DNA of 63,475 nt, taken from an uncultured Phascolarctobacterium sp. GTDB taxonomy: Bacteria; Bacillota; Negativicutes; Acidaminococcales; Acidaminococcaceae. Positions within the stretch are counted from its first letter, which is position 1, and the number at the start of each line of letters is the position of its first letter. The notes below the pieces were generated by a model. The model worked only from the letters and a program-made list of their open reading frames with translations. It made no database searches and was not told the origin of the DNA. The stretch spans positions 1-63,475 of the forward strand of contig UQWM01000013.1 in the NCBI GenBank assembly GCA_900544795.1, given 5' to 3'. The position numbers and the translations under genes are program-made. Positions 25,940 through 34,838 of this stretch are shown here, in pieces.

Positions 25940-27424
25940 GTGTTAGAAAAGATCGATTTAAAACAAAGCTTGAAAAAAGATGCCTATAATGAAAAGATGG
26001 ATTATTTCAGCAGTAAACTGGGTGAATTGCAGCGCGCTTGCCGCGCTGCCAAGATCCCGGTAGTGATTTTGTTTGAAGGCTGGCGCGGAGCCCAGCGCAG
26101 CGTCATTATCAACCATATGATGCAGCAAATGGATGCCCGTGGTTTTAGAGTCTATTCGGCGTCGAAAATGGCCGATGAAGAGATGGACCAGCCTTTATTT
26201 GAACCATTTTGGCGGCAGCTGCCGGCCAAGGGCAGTATGGCTGTGTATTATCGCAGCTGGTACTATTTAAAAAACGAATACACCTTTGACCGCGATGCGG
26301 AGCAAGTTAAAAGGATAAATACTACTTATGAGCATATCAATGCTTTTGAAAAACAGCTGACGGACGATAAATATGTGCTGCTGAAATTTTTTGTGCATGT
26401 TTCCGAAAAGCAGCTGAAGACTAATGTGCAGAAGGCCGAAAAAACTTACGGTAAGGGCTGGAACAAGGTCAGCGAAAGCGACGATGACTTTGTGGATTAT
26501 CAGCGTTATCTTGAGATCTACGAAAAAATGTTTATTGATACCGATAAACCTAAAGCCCACTGGTACCTGATCGCCGGTGACGATACCCGCTTTGCCGAGG
26601 TGTCGATCTTCGACGTGATCGTGCAGCGCCTTGAGCTGGCCCTAGTGGAAGCCGAGGAGCACAAGCTGGCAGGCAAGCAGGATAACAGGCTGCCCCGCAC
26701 CGAGATCTACGACGTTTTGTCTAAGGTAGACCTGTCGAGAGCTATCGCCAAAGCGGAATATAAAGAAAAACTGGATAAATACCAGTCTAAATTAAGCGTG
26801 CTGCAATACGAGATGTATAAAAAAGGCATCCCATCAGTTTTTGGCTTTGAAGGCTGGGACGCAGGCGGTAAGGGCGGCGCTATCCGTCGTTTGACTGCTG
26901 CTTTAGATCCGCTTGGCTATTCGGTAAATCCGGTGGCGGCGCCTAATATAGTCGAAAATTCGTTCCACTACCTGTGGCGCTTTTGGACGCATTTCCCCAA
27001 ACGGGGCGAGATAGCGATTTTTGACCGTACCTGGTACGGCAGGGTCATGGTAGAACGTATCGAAGGCTTTGCGACCCAGGACGAGTGGAGCCGCGCCTAC
27101 GCCGAGATCAACGAAATGGAAGCCCAATGGGCCGAATATGGCACCGTTATCGGCAAGTTCTGGCTGCAAATAGACCAGGACGAGCAATATAAACGCTTTA
27201 AAGAGCGTGAACAAAATCCCAGTAAGGAATGGAAGATAACCGACGAAGACTGGCGCAACCGTGAAAAATGGCCTGCTTACGAGGCGGCTGTAAACGAAAT
27301 GCTGGTGCGTACCAGCACCGACCATGCGCCGTGGACCATTGTAGAGGGCAACAACAAGTATTATGCCCGCTTGAAGGTTTTAAAGACCGTGATCGATATG
27401 TTTGAAAAACGCTTAAAAGATTAA
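25940..27424 (+). CDS. pap: polyphosphate:AMP phosphotransferase, double PPK2 domains
   Basis: The 494-residue protein is two PPK2 domains in tandem, the arrangement of polyphosphate:AMP phosphotransferase, which makes ADP from AMP and polyphosphate. The C-terminal domain (from about residue 250) is intact: GWDAGGKGGAIRRL Walker A, FDRTWYGRVMVERIEGF lid and Walker B region, and KFWLQIDQDEQYKRFKER. In the N-terminal domain the loop reads GWRGAQRSVIIN, lacking the Gly-Gly-Lys-Gly core, and the lid region YYRSWYYL is also altered, as expected for the structural half of this type. I start at GTG 25940, with AAGGTGA at good spacing; an in-frame GTG at 25931 lies within that site. Confidence 0.88.
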   Translation: MLEKIDLKQSLKKDAYNEKMDYFSSKLGELQRACRAAKIPVVILFEGWRGAQRSVIINHMMQQMDARGFRVYSASKMADEEMDQPLFEPFWRQLPAKGSMAVYYRSWYYLKNEYTFDRDAEQVKRINTTYEHINAFEKQLTDDKYVLLKFFVHVSEKQLKTNVQKAEKTYGKGWNKVSESDDDFVDYQRYLEIYEKMFIDTDKPKAHWYLIAGDDTRFAEVSIFDVIVQRLELALVEAEEHKLAGKQDNRLPRTEIYDVLSKVDLSRAIAKAEYKEKLDKYQSKLSVLQYEMYKKGIPSVFGFEGWDAGGKGGAIRRLTAALDPLGYSVNPVAAPNIVENSFHYLWRFWTHFPKRGEIAIFDRTWYGRVMVERIEGFATQDEWSRAYAEINEMEAQWAEYGTVIGKFWLQIDQDEQYKRFKEREQNPSKEWKITDEDWRNREKWPAYEAAVNEMLVRTSTDHAPWTIVEGNNKYYARLKVLKTVIDMFEKRLKD

Positions 27425-27457
27425 ACGATAAGAGATTAAATAGACGAGGTAAACAAG

Positions 27458-29194
27458 TTGACCTGGGAGCTTAAAAATACGCTGAAAGAAATAGTTGCAC
27501 AAGAAAGTGGGGCGCAGGTGTTCGCACGTGGCGTCAGAAGGCCGGTAGCCTTTATCTACCCTAATACCTATCATGTGGGTATGTCCAATTTAGGGCTGCA
27601 TATCCTCTATCAGCTCATCAACAGCCGTGGTGACGCGGCCTGTGAACGTTTCTTTCTGCCCGATAATAAGCTTTTAGCTGCCTACAAGCGCAGCAAAACG
27701 CCGCTGCTTTCGCTGGAGACACAGCAGCCGCTGGCCGATTTTGACATTATCTGCGTTATGATGTCCTTTGAGATGGACTATACAAATCTCTTGACCATGC
27801 TCTCCATGAGCCATGTGAAGCTGGAAGCGGCTGCACGGGGCGAAAAAGAACCGCTGGTAATCATTGGTGGCCCCTGCGCTACCTTTAACCCCGAACCACT
27901 TGCTGCCGTGGCCGATGCTTTTATTATCGGCGAAGGTGAAGAAACGGTGGAAGTGTTGCTGGATACCATCTATGGGTTGCAGGACAAGGGGTTGAAGAAG
28001 GCTGATATATTGCTGGCGTTGGCGCAGCAGCCGGGCATCTATGTGCCTCGCTTTTACAAGCCCCAGTATGATGCTGATGGTGCTTTTTGCGCTATGCAGG
28101 CCTCGCCTGACGTACCGGTAAAAGTTAAACGCCAGTGGGTACGCGAGCTGGATAAATATCCGCACACCTCGGCCATTATGACCAGCGGTACTGAATTTGA
28201 AAATATGTATATCGTCGAGGTTGCCCGTGGCTGCGGCAGGCACTGCCGCTTCTGCATGGCGGGGTATTGCTTCCGCAAGCCCCGTGCCCGCAACCTTGAT
28301 GTATTGCTTGATAAGATACGCAACCGCCCACCCCAAACGAAAAAGGTGGGGCTGATGGGTGCAGCCGTTTCGGACTATCCGCAGATCAAAGAACTGACGG
28401 CGACGCTGGTTGCCGAGCAGATACCCTTTACGGTAGCGTCGCTGCGGGCCGATACCCTAGATGCCGAGTTGACAGAGGCTCTTGCAGCCAGTGGGCAGCG
28501 GACAATGACGGTGGCCCCCGAAGCGGGCAGCGTCAAACTGCGCAACGTCATCAACAAAGGCATTACCGAAGAGCATGTTTTTAACGCTATCGAGCTGGCC
28601 GCAGCAGCCGGTATGAAAAACATCAAGCTTTATTATATGCTGGGCTTACCGGGTGAAGACGATGGCGACATCGAAGAAATGATCGCCATGACCCAGCGGG
28701 TACGTGAAAAGATGGATGCTGCGGGCAACCGTGGCGATTTAATAATTTCGGTGAACGGGTTCATCCCCAAGCCGTTTACACCTTTTCAGTGGTCGCCGCT
28801 GTGCGACGTCAAGGTGTTAAAACGCCGCTTCAAAATGCTGGAAGGTGCCTTTAAAAAAGAGCGCCATATCCAGGTGCAGACAGAATCCTTGAAGGAAACT
28901 GTTTTGCAGGCCGTACTGGCCTGTGGCGACCGCAAAATCGGCGCGGCCTTATTGGAGGCATTCCGCAGGGAGCTGCCCTTAAAGCAGGTGCTGAAGGAGC
29001 AGGGACTTGACATGGAAGAACTGGCGACTACGGCCTATACTCCGGGCGGCCCTTTGCCGTGGCAGCATTTGGATATGGGCTTTAGCGAAGCCTATTTGCT
29101 GTCCGAGTTGCAAAAATCGCAGCGGGAAGAATTTACGCCCATGTGCTTTGATTTGTGCAGGCGCTGTGGCGTGTGCGGGGAGGCTGAAGCATGA
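27458..29194 (+). CDS. B12-binding-type radical SAM protein (TIGR03960-like)
   Basis: The 578-residue protein begins with a cobalamin-binding-like domain (AFIYPNTYHVGMSNLGLHIL; later IIGGPCATFNPEP and FIIGEGEE), followed by a radical SAM domain with CGRHCRFC (CX3CX2C) near residue 260 and APEAGSVKLRNVINKGI, a typical segment of the group. The end carries FDLCRRCGVCG, a small Cys cluster. Members of this group often lie beside RNase G/E or ribosomal genes and are poorly characterised. The TTG start at 27458 is supported by GAGGT 7 bases upstream. Its stop overlaps the next gene in an ATGA junction. Confidence 0.85.
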   Translation: MTWELKNTLKEIVAQESGAQVFARGVRRPVAFIYPNTYHVGMSNLGLHILYQLINSRGDAACERFFLPDNKLLAAYKRSKTPLLSLETQQPLADFDIICVMMSFEMDYTNLLTMLSMSHVKLEAAARGEKEPLVIIGGPCATFNPEPLAAVADAFIIGEGEETVEVLLDTIYGLQDKGLKKADILLALAQQPGIYVPRFYKPQYDADGAFCAMQASPDVPVKVKRQWVRELDKYPHTSAIMTSGTEFENMYIVEVARGCGRHCRFCMAGYCFRKPRARNLDVLLDKIRNRPPQTKKVGLMGAAVSDYPQIKELTATLVAEQIPFTVASLRADTLDAELTEALAASGQRTMTVAPEAGSVKLRNVINKGITEEHVFNAIELAAAAGMKNIKLYYMLGLPGEDDGDIEEMIAMTQRVREKMDAAGNRGDLIISVNGFIPKPFTPFQWSPLCDVKVLKRRFKMLEGAFKKERHIQVQTESLKETVLQAVLACGDRKIGAALLEAFRRELPLKQVLKEQGLDMEELATTAYTPGGPLPWQHLDMGFSEAYLLSELQKSQREEFTPMCFDLCRRCGVCGEAEA

Positions 29195-29991
29195 GCTTTC
29201 GATTAAAACGCAGCAGGCGAGTGTGGCTGGGCGAGTTTGCGGCGCTTACCGACGCAGGCTTTACCAATGGCTGTAGCTGCCGCCTGCATGGACAAAGCAG
29301 CATCGTGCCTGACGGCCTTAACCTGGCCCTGCACGTTGGCGACGATGTGGAGCTGGTTTTAGCTAACCGCCGCCTCTATGCAGCGGCCTTGAGGGTCGAC
29401 CCGGACGGCTTTACTACCTGCGCCCAGGTGCATGGCACTAAAGTGGTAGCTGTTACTAAAGAGCTGGTTGGCAGCGGTGCTTTGGCCTATGCCGATACCA
29501 TTGCCGATACCGACGCACTGATAACCGATCTGCCTGATGTGCCGCTGCTGCTGTTTTATGCCGACTGTGTACCGGTGCTGCTGGCAGATACCAAGACCGG
29601 CGCCGTGGGTCTGGCCCATGCGGGTTGGCGTGGCAGTGTGGGCGAGATAGCCCTGCAAACGGCACTGGCTATGCAAAAGCAGTACGGCTGTAAGCCGCAG
29701 CATCTGCTGGCGGCCATTGGCCCCTCTATCGGCAGCTGCTGTTACGAGGTAGACGATGTGGTGCTGGCGGCAGGAGCAAAATACAGCCAGTGCTTTACCC
29801 CCAATAAAAATGGCAAATATCAGCTGGACTTATGGCTGATGAATAGATTACAATTAGAAGCAGCAGGCTTGGCCAAAGAGCATATCTACTGCGCCGAGAC
29901 TTGTACCTGCGAAGAAAAAGAACTGTTTTTCTCCTATCGCGCCGAAGCGGGCAAAACCGGGCGCATGGGCGTAAGCATTTGCCGCAGATAA
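29191..29991 (+). CDS. pgeF: PgeF/YfiH laccase-domain protein
   Basis: The 266-residue protein belongs to the DUF152/YfiH family, known as multicopper-like polyphenol oxidase, purine nucleoside phosphorylase/adenosine deaminase or peptidoglycan editing factor. Conserved elements are LNLALHVGDD, QVHGTKV, ADALITDLPDVPLLLFYADCVPVLL, GLAHAGWRGSVGE and IGPSIGSCCYEV, holding the His and Cys residues that bind zinc or copper. Family-typical length. It starts in an ATGA overlap with the radical SAM gene and precedes yggS, the usual order upstream of sepF in Firmicutes. The slightly different N-terminal stretch (FRLKRSRRVWLGEFAALTDA) fits the family start. Confidence 0.88.
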   Translation: MSFRLKRSRRVWLGEFAALTDAGFTNGCSCRLHGQSSIVPDGLNLALHVGDDVELVLANRRLYAAALRVDPDGFTTCAQVHGTKVVAVTKELVGSGALAYADTIADTDALITDLPDVPLLLFYADCVPVLLADTKTGAVGLAHAGWRGSVGEIALQTALAMQKQYGCKPQHLLAAIGPSIGSCCYEVDDVVLAAGAKYSQCFTPNKNGKYQLDLWLMNRLQLEAAGLAKEHIYCAETCTCEEKELFFSYRAEAGKTGRMGVSICRR

Positions 29992-30044
29992 AAAAGGAAT
30001 AATTGTTTTTGTGGCGAATATAAAACTTTTAGGAGGTCTTTATT

Positions 30045-30740
30045 TTGTTAAAAGACAATCTGCACAAAGTACAGACCCAGATCGCCGAAGCCCTGGCCCG
30101 GCGGACTGAAATTAAACTGACAGGCGATGGTGCAACACTGGTCGCCGTTACAAAAAACCACCCTGTAGACGTGGTTTTAGAAGCCCTGGAGCTTGGCATC
30201 GCCAATATCGGCGAAAATCGGGTCCAGGAAGCCAAAGAAAAACGCGCAGTCGTACCTGACCGTGGCAGCTGGCATCTGATCGGCCACTTGCAGACCAATA
30301 AGGCAAAACAAGCCGTGGCACTGTTTGACTTGATCGAATCGGCTGACAGCGAGCATCTTTTAGCCGCCCTTGATAAAGCGGCTGCCCAGCAGGGCAAGGT
30401 ACAGGACGTGCTGCTGCAAATAAACATCGCTCGCGAGCAGCAGAAAACTGGCTTCTTGCCGGAAGATTATACTGCTATACTGCCGCAGCTGGATACATAC
30501 CAAAACCTGCGGGTACGCGGCTTGATGGTGATAGCGCCCCTGTGCGAAAACATCGAAGATACCCGGCCTGTTTTTAAAGAAGGCTACCGCTGTTTTTGCC
30601 AGCTACAGGCGCAGCGGCCCGGCATCGAGCTGCTTTCCATGGGCATGACCCACGATTTTACTGTGGCTGTTGAGGAAGGCGCCAATATTGTGCGGGTAGG
30701 CACAGCTTTATTTGGCAAGCGTGATTACACTAAAAAATAA
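30045..30740 (+). CDS. yggS: YggS/PLPBP pyridoxal phosphate homeostasis protein
   Basis: The 231-residue protein has the single-domain alanine-racemase-like barrel of YggS. The PLP lysine lies in LVAVTKNHP near residue 38; NIGENRVQEA, WHLIGHLQTNK, LRVRGLMVIAPL, LSMGMTHDF and VRVGTALFG follow in order. YggS binds PLP and controls its pool rather than acting as an enzyme. The TTG start at 30045 is set by a perfect AGGAGGT 7 bases upstream. It is the first gene of the division cluster with sepF behind it. Confidence 0.95.
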   Translation: MLKDNLHKVQTQIAEALARRTEIKLTGDGATLVAVTKNHPVDVVLEALELGIANIGENRVQEAKEKRAVVPDRGSWHLIGHLQTNKAKQAVALFDLIESADSEHLLAALDKAAAQQGKVQDVLLQINIAREQQKTGFLPEDYTAILPQLDTYQNLRVRGLMVIAPLCENIEDTRPVFKEGYRCFCQLQAQRPGIELLSMGMTHDFTVAVEEGANIVRVGTALFGKRDYTKK

Positions 30741-30766
30741 ATGAGTACGAAGGTATGGTGAAATGT

Positions 30767-31315
30767 ATGAAATTTTTTGATCGTATCTCTGAAACATTAG
30801 GTTTATACGAAGAAGACGAAGAAATTTTAGAGGAAGAGGAAGTCGTTAAAAAGGCAGAAGAAGCGCCTAAACGTATTCCTCGCAGCACACCTGCGGCCAG
30901 CAGGGCTGCCGCTCCCGTCGAACCCATAACTCCGGTAAAAAGTGAGCCTGCTGCCGAAAAAAAATCGTTCTTCTCGAAAAAGAACGTGCAAGATTCGCCC
31001 GAAGGCAAAACCATCTCCATGCCGCTTGCTCAAAAGCAGGTCAAAGTAGTGGTTTTAGAGCCGGCTAATTTTGACGATTCGCAAAAAGTCGCTGACTATC
31101 TGCGCAACAACCAGCCTGTAGTCGTAAATTTTGAAGGCACCGAAGGCCTGGTCACCAAAAGGATGACCGACTTTATCAGCGGTACGATTTACGCCTTGGG
31201 CGGCAGTATGAAAAAAATCGGACGTAATATTTTGGTATGCGCCCCTAAAAATGTAGATATCGACGCCAGCGTCAACATTTATGATGAAAAGGGTGGTCAA
31301 CCGTGGAAAAAATAA
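30767..31315 (+). CDS. sepF: cell division protein SepF
   Basis: The 182-residue protein starts with the amphipathic membrane-binding helix of SepF (MKFFDRISETLGLYEEDEE), goes through an acidic and then Pro/Ala-rich linker (about residues 15-90), and ends in the SepF core domain (VVVLEPANFDDSQKVADYLR, PVVVNFEG, RMTDFISGTIYALGG, NILVCAPKNVDI). SepF tethers FtsZ filaments to the membrane. I choose ATG 30767, which leaves the family start intact; an ATG 12 bases upstream is in frame but touches the AAGGT ribosome-binding site. It overlaps proC by 13 bases. Confidence 0.93.
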   Translation: MKFFDRISETLGLYEEDEEILEEEEVVKKAEEAPKRIPRSTPAASRAAAPVEPITPVKSEPAAEKKSFFSKKNVQDSPEGKTISMPLAQKQVKVVVLEPANFDDSQKVADYLRNNQPVVVNFEGTEGLVTKRMTDFISGTIYALGGSMKKIGRNILVCAPKNVDIDASVNIYDEKGGQPWKK

Positions 31316-32130
31316 CAGCTAAAACAGGCGCTATCGCTTTTATTGGCGGCGGCGCTATGGCAGAAGCCATCATCAAAGGTATTTTAGCCGCACACTTAGC
31401 TGATCCCGGCGAGATCTTTGTCGGCGACCCGACACAGGCCCGCTGCGAATACCTGCAAAAAACCTATGGCGTAAGCGCCGTAACTGATAATAAAGCTGTG
31501 GTAAAAAATGCGGGACTGATAGTTTTGGCAGTTAAACCGCAGGTTGTAGACGCGGCCATAACTGCCGATCTGGTTGCGGCTATGCCCGCAGCGGCTACAG
31601 TGCTGTCTATCATGGGCAGTGTTGATCTGGACAAGCTACATAAGGTAGTCCCGGGTCACCCGGTCATTCGCGTTATGCCCAACACGCCGCTTGCAGTTGG
31701 CGCAGGTATGACGGCTATCGCTCCCGACAGTCAGGTTTCTGACGAAATGGCAGCGGCCGCTACTACTATTTTCGGTTCCTGCGGCGAAGTCGTAGTGGTT
31801 GCCGAAAGTGCTATCGAAGCGATCGCGGCAGTATCAGGCTGCGGCCCCGGCTATGTGTTTATGCTGATCGACGCTTTGGCAGATGCCGGCGTCAATGCAG
31901 GACTGCCCCGTGCTATGGCCATTAAGCTGGCTGCGCAAACCTTTGCCGGCAGCGGCAAAATGGTGCTGGAAACGGGCATGCACCCGGCGCAGCTGCGCGA
32001 TCAGGTAACCTCGCCCGGCGGCACCACTATCGCCGGTATCTACGCTTTGGAAAACCGTGGTGTGCGTGCTGCCATGACCGACGCTGTTTTGGGCGCTATG
32101 GCACGCAGTGAGCAATTGAAAGGTAAATAA
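31303..32130 (+). CDS. proC: pyrroline-5-carboxylate reductase
   Basis: The 275-residue enzyme makes L-proline from pyrroline-5-carboxylate with NAD(P)H. The N-terminal Rossmann motif is AFIGGGAMAEAIIKGI; VLAVKPQVV, RVMPNTPLAVGAGM, the C-terminal dimer helices with SGCGPGYVFMLIDALADAGV and the PAQLRDQVTSPGGTTIAG signature follow. The start is GTG 31303, overlapping sepF by 13 bases with GGGTGG ahead of it. proC between sepF and ylmH is a frequent arrangement in Firmicutes and does not imply a role in division. Confidence 0.95.
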   Translation: MEKITAKTGAIAFIGGGAMAEAIIKGILAAHLADPGEIFVGDPTQARCEYLQKTYGVSAVTDNKAVVKNAGLIVLAVKPQVVDAAITADLVAAMPAAATVLSIMGSVDLDKLHKVVPGHPVIRVMPNTPLAVGAGMTAIAPDSQVSDEMAAAATTIFGSCGEVVVVAESAIEAIAAVSGCGPGYVFMLIDALADAGVNAGLPRAMAIKLAAQTFAGSGKMVLETGMHPAQLRDQVTSPGGTTIAGIYALENRGVRAAMTDAVLGAMARSEQLKGK

Positions 32131-32133
32131 CCA

Positions 32134-32919
32134 ATGGCAGATAGAGAAAAGATTTTACGTTACTTCAGAGCCGGTGGCGACGAAGAACTGGCAGCCAAGC
32201 TGCTGGATCTGGCGGAAGGGGCCCACAGGAGCCGTAAATTCCGTGTCAGTGAGTTTTTAGACCCGCACGGCTGCAATGTGGCCGAGATCATCGCTGCTAA
32301 CTTTGATAATGTGCAGCTGGTGACCGGTGGCGGTTTTAAAAATGCCGAACGGATGAAAGTAGCATTTGTTTCCGAAGACTTTTTTGGCCAGCCCGATTTT
32401 GGACTGGTGTGCTTTAAAGTAGAATGGGACAAACGCTATTATGAGCTTAGTCACCGTGATATTTTGGGCGCTTTTATGGGCTTGGGCTGCAAACGCGAGA
32501 TTTTGGGCGACATCATTTTTGTCCCCGAAGGTGCGCAGTTCGTAGCCGATAAGTCGTTTACTGACTATATAATCAGCAATCTGACACAGATCGGTGCAGC
32601 ACCTGTTTCGCTGACCGAGATCACGGAAGCTGACCTGCTGCAAAAGGAAGAAAAAGTAAAAGTAATCAGCGCCACAGTAGCCGCTTTAAGGCTCGATGCC
32701 GTTGCGGCGGCAGGCTATGGCGTTTCACGTTCGCGGATGGCGGACGAGATCAAAGGCCAAAACGTCAAGGTGAACTGGAAAGAGGCTAAAAATGCCGCCC
32801 AACCGGTAAACGAAGGCGATATCATTTCCTTCCGCAGCCGCGGCAGGGTGGAAGTGGCCGAGATCAGAGGCACCACTAAAAAAGGTCGTTTAAGCATTAC
32901 GCTGAAAAGATATATTTAA
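32134..32919 (+). CDS. ylmH: YlmH, S4-domain RNA-binding protein
   Basis: The 261-residue protein matches YlmH. It has an N-terminal alpha-helical part (REKILRYFRAGGDEELAAKL), a middle domain with TGGGFKNAERMKVAF and GAFMGLGCKREILGDI, and a C-terminal S4 domain (RLDAVAAAGYGVSRSRMADE, then IKGQNVKVNWK and GRVEVAEIRG). YlmH binds ribosomes or stalled peptidyl-tRNA complexes in ribosome quality control; its gene is nearly always in the sepF-divIVA cluster. It starts 3 bases behind proC. Confidence 0.9.
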   Translation: MADREKILRYFRAGGDEELAAKLLDLAEGAHRSRKFRVSEFLDPHGCNVAEIIAANFDNVQLVTGGGFKNAERMKVAFVSEDFFGQPDFGLVCFKVEWDKRYYELSHRDILGAFMGLGCKREILGDIIFVPEGAQFVADKSFTDYIISNLTQIGAAPVSLTEITEADLLQKEEKVKVISATVAALRLDAVAAAGYGVSRSRMADEIKGQNVKVNWKEAKNAAQPVNEGDIISFRSRGRVEVAEIRGTTKKGRLSITLKRYI

Positions 32920-32937
32920 TGGGGAGGGTATCACTAT

Positions 32938-33855
32938 ATGTTGACACCGTTAGATTTAAACAATAAGAACTTTTCCAAAGGCTTCCGTGGTTATGATACC
33001 GACGAAGTCGATGAATTTTTTGCCAAGGTCGCCAAAGATTTTGAGCGACTTTATCAAGACAACGTAGAGCTTAAAGATGCAGTAGAGCGCGTTAGCGCCA
33101 AGCTGGAATACTACCAGCAAATGGAATCCACCATGCAGAACACTTTGGTCATCGCACAGGAAACTGCCGACGAAGTGAAGAAAAACAGCGAGCAGAAGGC
33201 CGCCCTGTTGGAGCAGGAGACCGAAATGAAATGTAAAGACATCATTTCGCAAAGCCAGGCTGCCGCCGCTAAAGCAAAAATGGATGCCGAGATCGCTGCC
33301 GCCCAGGTCAAAACCGAAGCCGAGGCTTATGCCGAGAAGCTGCGCACTGAAACTGAGACCCAAACTACCAAGCTGCGCAACGATAGCCTGGCTGAAGTGG
33401 CCAAGCTGCGTGCTGAATCGGAAAACGAACTGCTGCAAATGAAAAATGAGACCCAAAACTTTGTTGATAAAATGCGCAGCGCCGCCGAAGTAGAAGTTGC
33501 TAAAATGAAAGTAACTACCGAAGACCTGTGCAAAAAAATGTCAGCCCAGGCTCGCGAAGAAGCCAGCGAAGCGATGACCCATGCCCGTGCCCAGGCTCAG
33601 CAGCTCACCAGCGAAGCCGACGACCGCTACAGGAGTATGATCGCCGATGCTGAAGAACGTTCCAGAAGCATGCTGGCTGACGCCGATGAAAAAGTTAGAA
33701 AAATGATTTTTGAAGCCGAAAACAAGGCTGCTATTGCTAAAAATCTGTTTGAAGATCAGGTCAAAAAAGCTACCGTGCACCGTAACCATATGCTCAGCAT
33801 TTTGGAAGGCCAAATGGAGCTTTTGAAAAACTTTGACGAAAACACTGAAAAATAA
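32938..33855 (+). CDS. divIVA: DivIVA-family cell division/polarity protein
   Basis: The 305-residue protein starts with the DivIVA membrane-binding domain (LTPLDLNNKNFSKGFRGYDT, then DEVDEFFAKV) and continues as a long coiled coil of about 230 residues with repeated Ala/Glu/Lys heptads (EARE-, ADAEERSRSMLADADEKVRKM). It is longer than DivIVA of Bacillus (about 160 residues), mainly by this Ala/Glu-rich middle. DivIVA marks curved membrane at septa and poles. A strong GGGGAGGG lies before ATG 32938. The gene follows ylmH by 18 bases. Confidence 0.92.
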   Translation: MLTPLDLNNKNFSKGFRGYDTDEVDEFFAKVAKDFERLYQDNVELKDAVERVSAKLEYYQQMESTMQNTLVIAQETADEVKKNSEQKAALLEQETEMKCKDIISQSQAAAAKAKMDAEIAAAQVKTEAEAYAEKLRTETETQTTKLRNDSLAEVAKLRAESENELLQMKNETQNFVDKMRSAAEVEVAKMKVTTEDLCKKMSAQAREEASEAMTHARAQAQQLTSEADDRYRSMIADAEERSRSMLADADEKVRKMIFEAENKAAIAKNLFEDQVKKATVHRNHMLSILEGQMELLKNFDENTEK

Positions 33856-33869
33856 GCGAGGTCAGCAGC

Positions 33870-34541
33870 ATGATTATTTTGGTACGCCACGGTGAAGCAA
33901 CTCATCATACAGAGCATTTGACAGGCGGCTGGACTGACTCGGAGCTTACGGCTGCGGGCAGACAGCAGCTGCATGCCGTTGCGTCCAAATTAGCCAAAGA
34001 TTTCGCCGGTCAAGACCGCGATCTGCGCCTATTGACCAGCGATCTAAAACGGGCCGCTGCTTCGGCACAGATCATTGCAGGCAAGCTGGGTATAACCAGT
34101 GTGGAACCTTACGAATTTTTACGCGAAAAAAACAACGGACAGGCGGCAGGCTTGACTGAAACGGCGGCTAAAGCTCTGTATCAGCAGCCTCCCACCTTAA
34201 AGGAACTGCACCACCGCAACTATCCGGGCGGCGAAACGCGACAGGAATTTTATGACCGCAACGTGCAGGGCTTGTTAAAGTGCGCTGATCTTGAACGTGA
34301 AAATCTTTTGATCGTCGCCCATAAGGGCACTATCCAAAATATAATTTTCCATTGGCTGGGGATGGATATCACCACAGTCAAAAGCCTTAACTTCTCGGTC
34401 GATATCCTGCCGTCCAGCGTAACGGTGCTGGGTATCAACAAATGGCGCGAGCACGCCATATTCAGGCTCAACGATACCTCGCATCTGCACAGCCGCGAGG
34501 GTTATGGTATCTTTGAGTTTAAATATGGCAAATATCATTGA
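33870..34541 (+). CDS. histidine phosphatase family protein (phosphoglycerate mutase-like)
   Basis: The 223-residue protein begins with the phosphohistidine signature LVRHGEATH, followed by LTSDLKRAAASAQIIAG, REKNNGQAAGLTE and VAHKGTIQN with the second catalytic His. It is therefore an active-looking branch 1 histidine phosphatase; possible substrates include sugar phosphates and phosphorylated cofactors, and I cannot choose. It lies 14 bases behind divIVA, where other Firmicutes do not usually have such a gene. The -35 box of the ileS promoter overlaps its stop codon. Confidence 0.85.
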   Translation: MIILVRHGEATHHTEHLTGGWTDSELTAAGRQQLHAVASKLAKDFAGQDRDLRLLTSDLKRAAASAQIIAGKLGITSVEPYEFLREKNNGQAAGLTETAAKALYQQPPTLKELHHRNYPGGETRQEFYDRNVQGLLKCADLERENLLIVAHKGTIQNIIFHWLGMDITTVKSLNFSVDILPSSVTVLGINKWREHAIFRLNDTSHLHSREGYGIFEFKYGKYH

Positions 34542-34567
34542 CTAGCGCTTGCATAATAGTGTATAAT
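34538..34567 (+). promoter_or_regulatory. promoter of the T-box/ileS unit
   Basis: TTGACT (34538-34543), 18 bases, TATAAT (34562-34567). The -35 box overlaps the stop codon of the upstream phosphatase gene. It gives a leader of about 265 bases before ileS. Confidence 0.75.
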
Positions 34568-34573
34568 GATTTT

Positions 34574-34830
34574 GTTTTAATAAAACTAGCAGCAATGACG
34601 AAGACAGTAGCCTGCCGGGCACAGTAAAGCGAATCGGGGACAGTGTAAGCCCGATCAGGGAGATGGCAGTTGAAAATCACTTCAGAGCTTCCGGGCTGAA
34701 AGCAGTAAGCACGGACGGGTAACACACGTTAAGGTGTTTCGAGTGGCAGGCGCATAAGTCTGTCATGAGGGTGGTACCACGGGTTTATAGTCTCGTCCCT
34801 TTTTGGGAGCGGGGCTTTATTTTTTTGGAG
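34574..34830 (+). promoter_or_regulatory. isoleucine T-box riboswitch with terminator
   Basis: The leader ends in the T-box core AGGGTGGTACCACGGG (34769-34783), which pairs with the free CCA end of uncharged tRNA. Stem I occupies about 34588-34730 and contains an AGTA/GA-type segment and the specifier loop TTGAAAATCACTTC, where ATC (34676-34678) reads as an isoleucine codon, agreeing with ileS downstream. The terminator stem CTCGTCCC/GGGAGCGGGG (34791-34813) is followed by TTTATTTTTTT. Uncharged tRNA-Ile should stabilise the antiterminator and switch ileS on. Confidence 0.93.
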
Positions 34831-34838
34831 GTGTACAA

